Source of the DNA: CAVZXS01 sp963779325
Lineage (GTDB): Bacteria > Bacteroidota > Bacteroidia > Chitinophagales > Chitinophagaceae
Assembly: GCA_963779325.1 (NCBI GenBank)
Contig: CAVZXS010000029.1
Coordinates: 1-8,584, forward strand
Reading direction: 5' to 3'
DNA length: 8,584 nt
Position numbers and translations under genes: made by a program. Below are positions 6,947-8,584 of this stretch, piece after piece. The notes below the pieces were generated by a model. The model searched no databases. It was not told where the DNA came from and saw only the letters and a program-made list of their open reading frames with translations. Every line of letters begins with the position of its first letter. Position 1 is the first letter of the stretch.

Positions 6947-7433
6947 TTAATTGATCTCCTTTCAATATATTTTCCCGGGGAAAAGCATAATCTCTCAACG
7001 CCTGCTCATTGGCCAGTTGCAATTTTTTTAAATTATTTTCATTGCTTAATAATTCGCTGTTTTCTTTTTCCCGGCTCATTATTGAATCTTTTAACAAGCC
7101 CTCCCTGATTAATACTTCTTTTAAATCTCTCTCCTTAGCCAATAAATTTCTTTCCTCATCCAATTTATATGCGCTTAATTGATTTTCTGAATTCAGTAAT
7201 GCGATATCTTTATCTTTTTTCTCCGTTTCGTATTTTGTTTCAAGGTCCATCAGTGTTTCCCTTTGTTGCAGTTTTAAAATACTATCCTTAAGAGCAAACA
7301 AATTATCCGCCATTGCGATTGCTTCCTGTGTCCTCCCTGCCTTTTTTAACAGCCTGTAAGTCTGCTTCGCATTCCATGTATATTTTAATAACATCCTTTT
7401 CCTCCTCCAACAATGCTTTATTTTCCAATACAT
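6882..7433 (-). CDS. Internal fragment of sensor kinase: last TPR and coiled-coil signalling helix
   Basis: The first 15-25 residues overlap the previous fragment and are out of frame. Authentic sequence starts near TYRLLKKAGRTQEAIAM. From LKLQQRETLMDLETKYETEK onward there is about 110 residues of charged heptad-like helix, the usual stalk between periplasmic TPRs and the membrane helix in Bacteroidetes TPR kinases. It ends at QLIKRK near 6940. A base lost from the T4/T5 runs at 6935-6945 (plus strand) shifts the frame, and the last 15 or so residues are spurious. In the neighbouring frame the protein continues RVRRQLLAGASLLFLSGV, the transmembrane helix. Confidence 0.6.
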   Translation of the reverse strand: MYWKIKHCWRRKRMLLKYTWNAKQTYRLLKKAGRTQEAIAMADNLFALKDSILKLQQRETLMDLETKYETEKKDKDIALLNSENQLSAYKLDEERNLLAKERDLKEVLIREGLLKDSIMSREKENSELLSNENNLKKLQLANEQALRDYAFPRENILKGDQLIKRKEYGGSCWQAHLYYFSAG

Positions 7434-7602
7434 ACTTCAGCGCTGTGTCATACCGCTCCGTTTCCTCATAAAAAGCGGCAAGGTGCAGGTTCGCCAGTCC
7501 TGCGTTTGAAGCAGACCCTTCTTTAGTAAACTGCTCTTTTACATTTTTCATAAATGCCACTTTCTTTTCAAACGGTTCCTTTTTCCAATCCACAAAAAGC
7601 AT
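7303..7602 (-). CDS. Internal fragment of sensor kinase: TPR region
   Basis: The ATG at 7602 is internal to the kinase and only appears as a start because of a lost base just upstream (NT then MLFVDWKKEPFEKK). The fragment encodes further helical repeat sequence, including LANLHLAAFYEETERYDTAL, a typical TPR pair. Authentic sequence ends somewhere between KIYM and the LLKKAG segment (about 7385-7345), where one base is gained. The remaining 20 or so residues are out of frame. The real continuation overlaps in another frame as RLLKKAGRTQEAIAMADNLF. Confidence 0.55.
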   Translation of the reverse strand: MLFVDWKKEPFEKKVAFMKNVKEQFTKEGSASNAGLANLHLAAFYEETERYDTALKYVLENKALLEEEKDVIKIYMECEADLQAVKKGREDTGSNRNGG

Positions 7603-7881
7603 CTTGTGTTCGGATCTTTTGAGTAATCCTTTTTACCTGATTGAATAAATTTTTGCTGCTCATCTATAACGGTAGTAAATTTTTCGGCCTTGCCCCATTG
7701 ATAATACAGGTTGCCGAGCCGGTATAAACCGATGCCGCGGTCTATCCTTATATTACCTGCCTTGGTAAGGTCATATGCTTTTATAAAATATTTTTCGGCT
7801 TCTCAAGAGCATCCGATTGTTGAAATATAAATCCCATTTGTGAAAACAAAACCCAATTTTTGTATGGGTTTGCCCTGCTGT

Positions 7882-8325
7882 TCAACAGCTCACATTGAAA
7901 ATAATAATACAGGGCCGAATCAATTTTATGTAATCTTTTATGGCATTTAACATTAAAAATCTCTCCTGCAAATTATAAGACTGGAGATTCGTAAAGCGGG
8001 AACGTAAATAATTCAACACCAGAAAACCTTCCCCGGCATTATTACTTAATATAAAAGCATTGCTCTGCGCCAGGTAAAATTTGGCAACCAGGCTGTCGCT
8101 ACCTGTTTTTTCGGCAAAGCCGGCCGCCCTGTTAAAATAAAAGCGAGCACTATCGAACTTCGATTTTACGAAATGCTTCATCCCGAAAGCATACAAAGTA
8201 TCCGCTTTTTGCCTGTCAGATTTTAAACCGGCGAGAATGGTTTCTATGTCTTGTGCATCCGCTTTTTCTGACGGCAATAATAAAGAGTTAAGAACAAAAG
8301 TAATAAGTAGTTTCATATAAAGCAT
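7882..8325 (-). CDS. N-terminal fragment of sensor kinase: signal peptide and first TPR-like helices
   Basis: From the ATG at 8325 (or 8316) this encodes a Sec signal peptide with cleavage near ADA/Q, then paired amphipathic helices of TPR type (ADTLYAFGMKHFVKSKFDSARFYFNRA and onward). Authentic sequence runs to KDYIK near 7926. A base lost from an A run there puts the last 14 or so residues out of frame. The true continuation is KIDSALYYYFQCELLNS in the next frame, running to about 7800. A second shift then leads into EKAEKYFIKAYDLTKAG and GLYRLGNLYYQWGKAEK (about 7799-7605), two more clear TPR helices that have no open frame of their own with a start codon. Confidence 0.65.
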   Translation of the reverse strand: MLYMKLLITFVLNSLLLPSEKADAQDIETILAGLKSDRQKADTLYAFGMKHFVKSKFDSARFYFNRAAGFAEKTGSDSLVAKFYLAQSNAFILSNNAGEGFLVLNYLRSRFTNLQSYNLQERFLMLNAIKDYIKLIRPCIIIFNVSC

Positions 8326-8514
8326 TGATGTATATACAGACTTTATTTGAACACCCGTTTACTTATATATGTAATTTACAATTTTTTCAGGAACCGGTGG
8401 AAACAATGCCTGCAGCTTACAAAGTTGTGCTATTTGAAATGAGAGAGACTGACCCTTTCAGGTGATATTTGAAGATTAAAAGAAGTATCCCATTGCGCAG
8501 CTTACCAAAATAAA

Positions 8515-8548
8515 AAGAGGCCGTCTTAAAAATTTAAAACAGCCTCTT
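8515..8548 (-). terminator. Rho-independent terminator for a minus-strand gene right of the window
   Basis: On the minus strand the arms AAGAGGCTGTTTTAAA and TTTAAGACGGCCTCTT can pair along most of their length, with two G-U wobbles that would be C-A mismatches on the plus strand. The stem is followed by a T-rich stretch (TTTTTATTTT). The wobbles and tail show it acts on minus-strand transcripts, so a minus-strand gene ends just beyond 8584. The kinase operon therefore probably starts from its own promoter in 8326-8514. Confidence 0.75.
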
Positions 8549-8584
8549 CTTATAAAAAAAAATCCAACTACATCGGTCTTCCTA

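Larger units (their letters stand above)
6212..8325 (-). pseudogene. TPR-containing membrane sensor histidine kinase (HisKA_2 type), disrupted by frameshifts
   Basis: Joining the minus-strand frames gives one protein of about 705 residues. In order: a signal peptide (MKLLITFVLNSLLL to ADAQ), periplasmic TPR-like helices, a long charged coiled coil, one transmembrane helix (LLAGASLLFLSGVIIFFMY, about 6925-6870), an H-box of HisKA_2 type (MKEIHHRVKNNLQVISSLL, about 6803-6745), an N-box (NELISNSLKYAF, about 6483-6448), and ATP-binding G-boxes (DNGCGFPP; SFGYSLVNAFAQ). It should sense an envelope signal and phosphorylate the regulator encoded next. About ten single-base indels break it: losses near 7925, 7800, 7603, 6936, 6718, 6620 and 6555; gains near 7345-7385, 6855 and 6410-6445. 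Most sit in A/T runs. All catalytic motifs survive once the frame is restored, so sequence error is a serious possibility. The start may be the ATG at 8325 or, better for the signal peptide, the one at 8316. Confidence 0.8.

Noticed and set aside
8326..8514. Bacteroidetes-type promoter (TTG / TAnnTTTG) upstream of the kinase gene
   Set aside because: The best minus-strand match is CAACTTTG near 8421-8428, without a convincing upstream TTG element at the right distance. This is too weak to list as a feature.

Overview
The window looks like chromosome of a Bacteroidetes (Bacteroidota) bacterium, probably in or near the Chitinophagaceae. The evidence is a type IX secretion (T9SS) C-terminal sorting domain, a surface protein with an S74 chaperone tail, a TPR-type sensor kinase with a HisKA_2 H-box, moderately low G+C, and no Shine-Dalgarno sequences. 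The family-level placement is an inference from protein style only.

All recognisable genes lie on the minus strand, so transcription runs from right to left. In that order they are: (1) a terminator at 8515-8548 that ends a minus-strand transcript coming from beyond the window; (2) a TPR/HisKA_2 sensor histidine kinase at 8325-6212, broken by about ten single-base frameshifts; (3) an intact NarL/LuxR-type response regulator at 6202-5579, nine bases after the kinase stop; (4) a small Cys-rich lipoprotein at 5393-5172; (5) an intact 571-residue surface protein with 17-residue repeats and a C-terminal S74 intramolecular chaperone domain at 4975-3260; (6) a large multi-repeat T9SS cargo protein at 3018-171, broken by about seven frameshifts; (7) a perfect 18-bp-stem terminator at 51-90. 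There are no tRNA, rRNA, CRISPR or insertion sequences that I can see. The plus-strand open frames all lie opposite minus-strand genes.

The kinase and regulator form a two-component pair. The three genes after them all encode exported products: a lipoprotein, a probable trimeric fibre and a T9SS substrate. Their co-orientation makes it plausible, but not shown, that the regulator controls some of these envelope genes.

The most striking property is the uneven distribution of frameshifts. About 17 single-base indels, many in homopolymers, fall in the two flanking genes, and none fall in the roughly 2.6 kb of coding sequence between them. Apart from the indels, the protein sequence in the broken genes is well preserved. 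This points to local sequence error (for example low coverage towards both ends) or very recent inactivation rather than old decay. I see nothing here that clearly amounts to an undescribed system. The best biology is the modular surface proteins.
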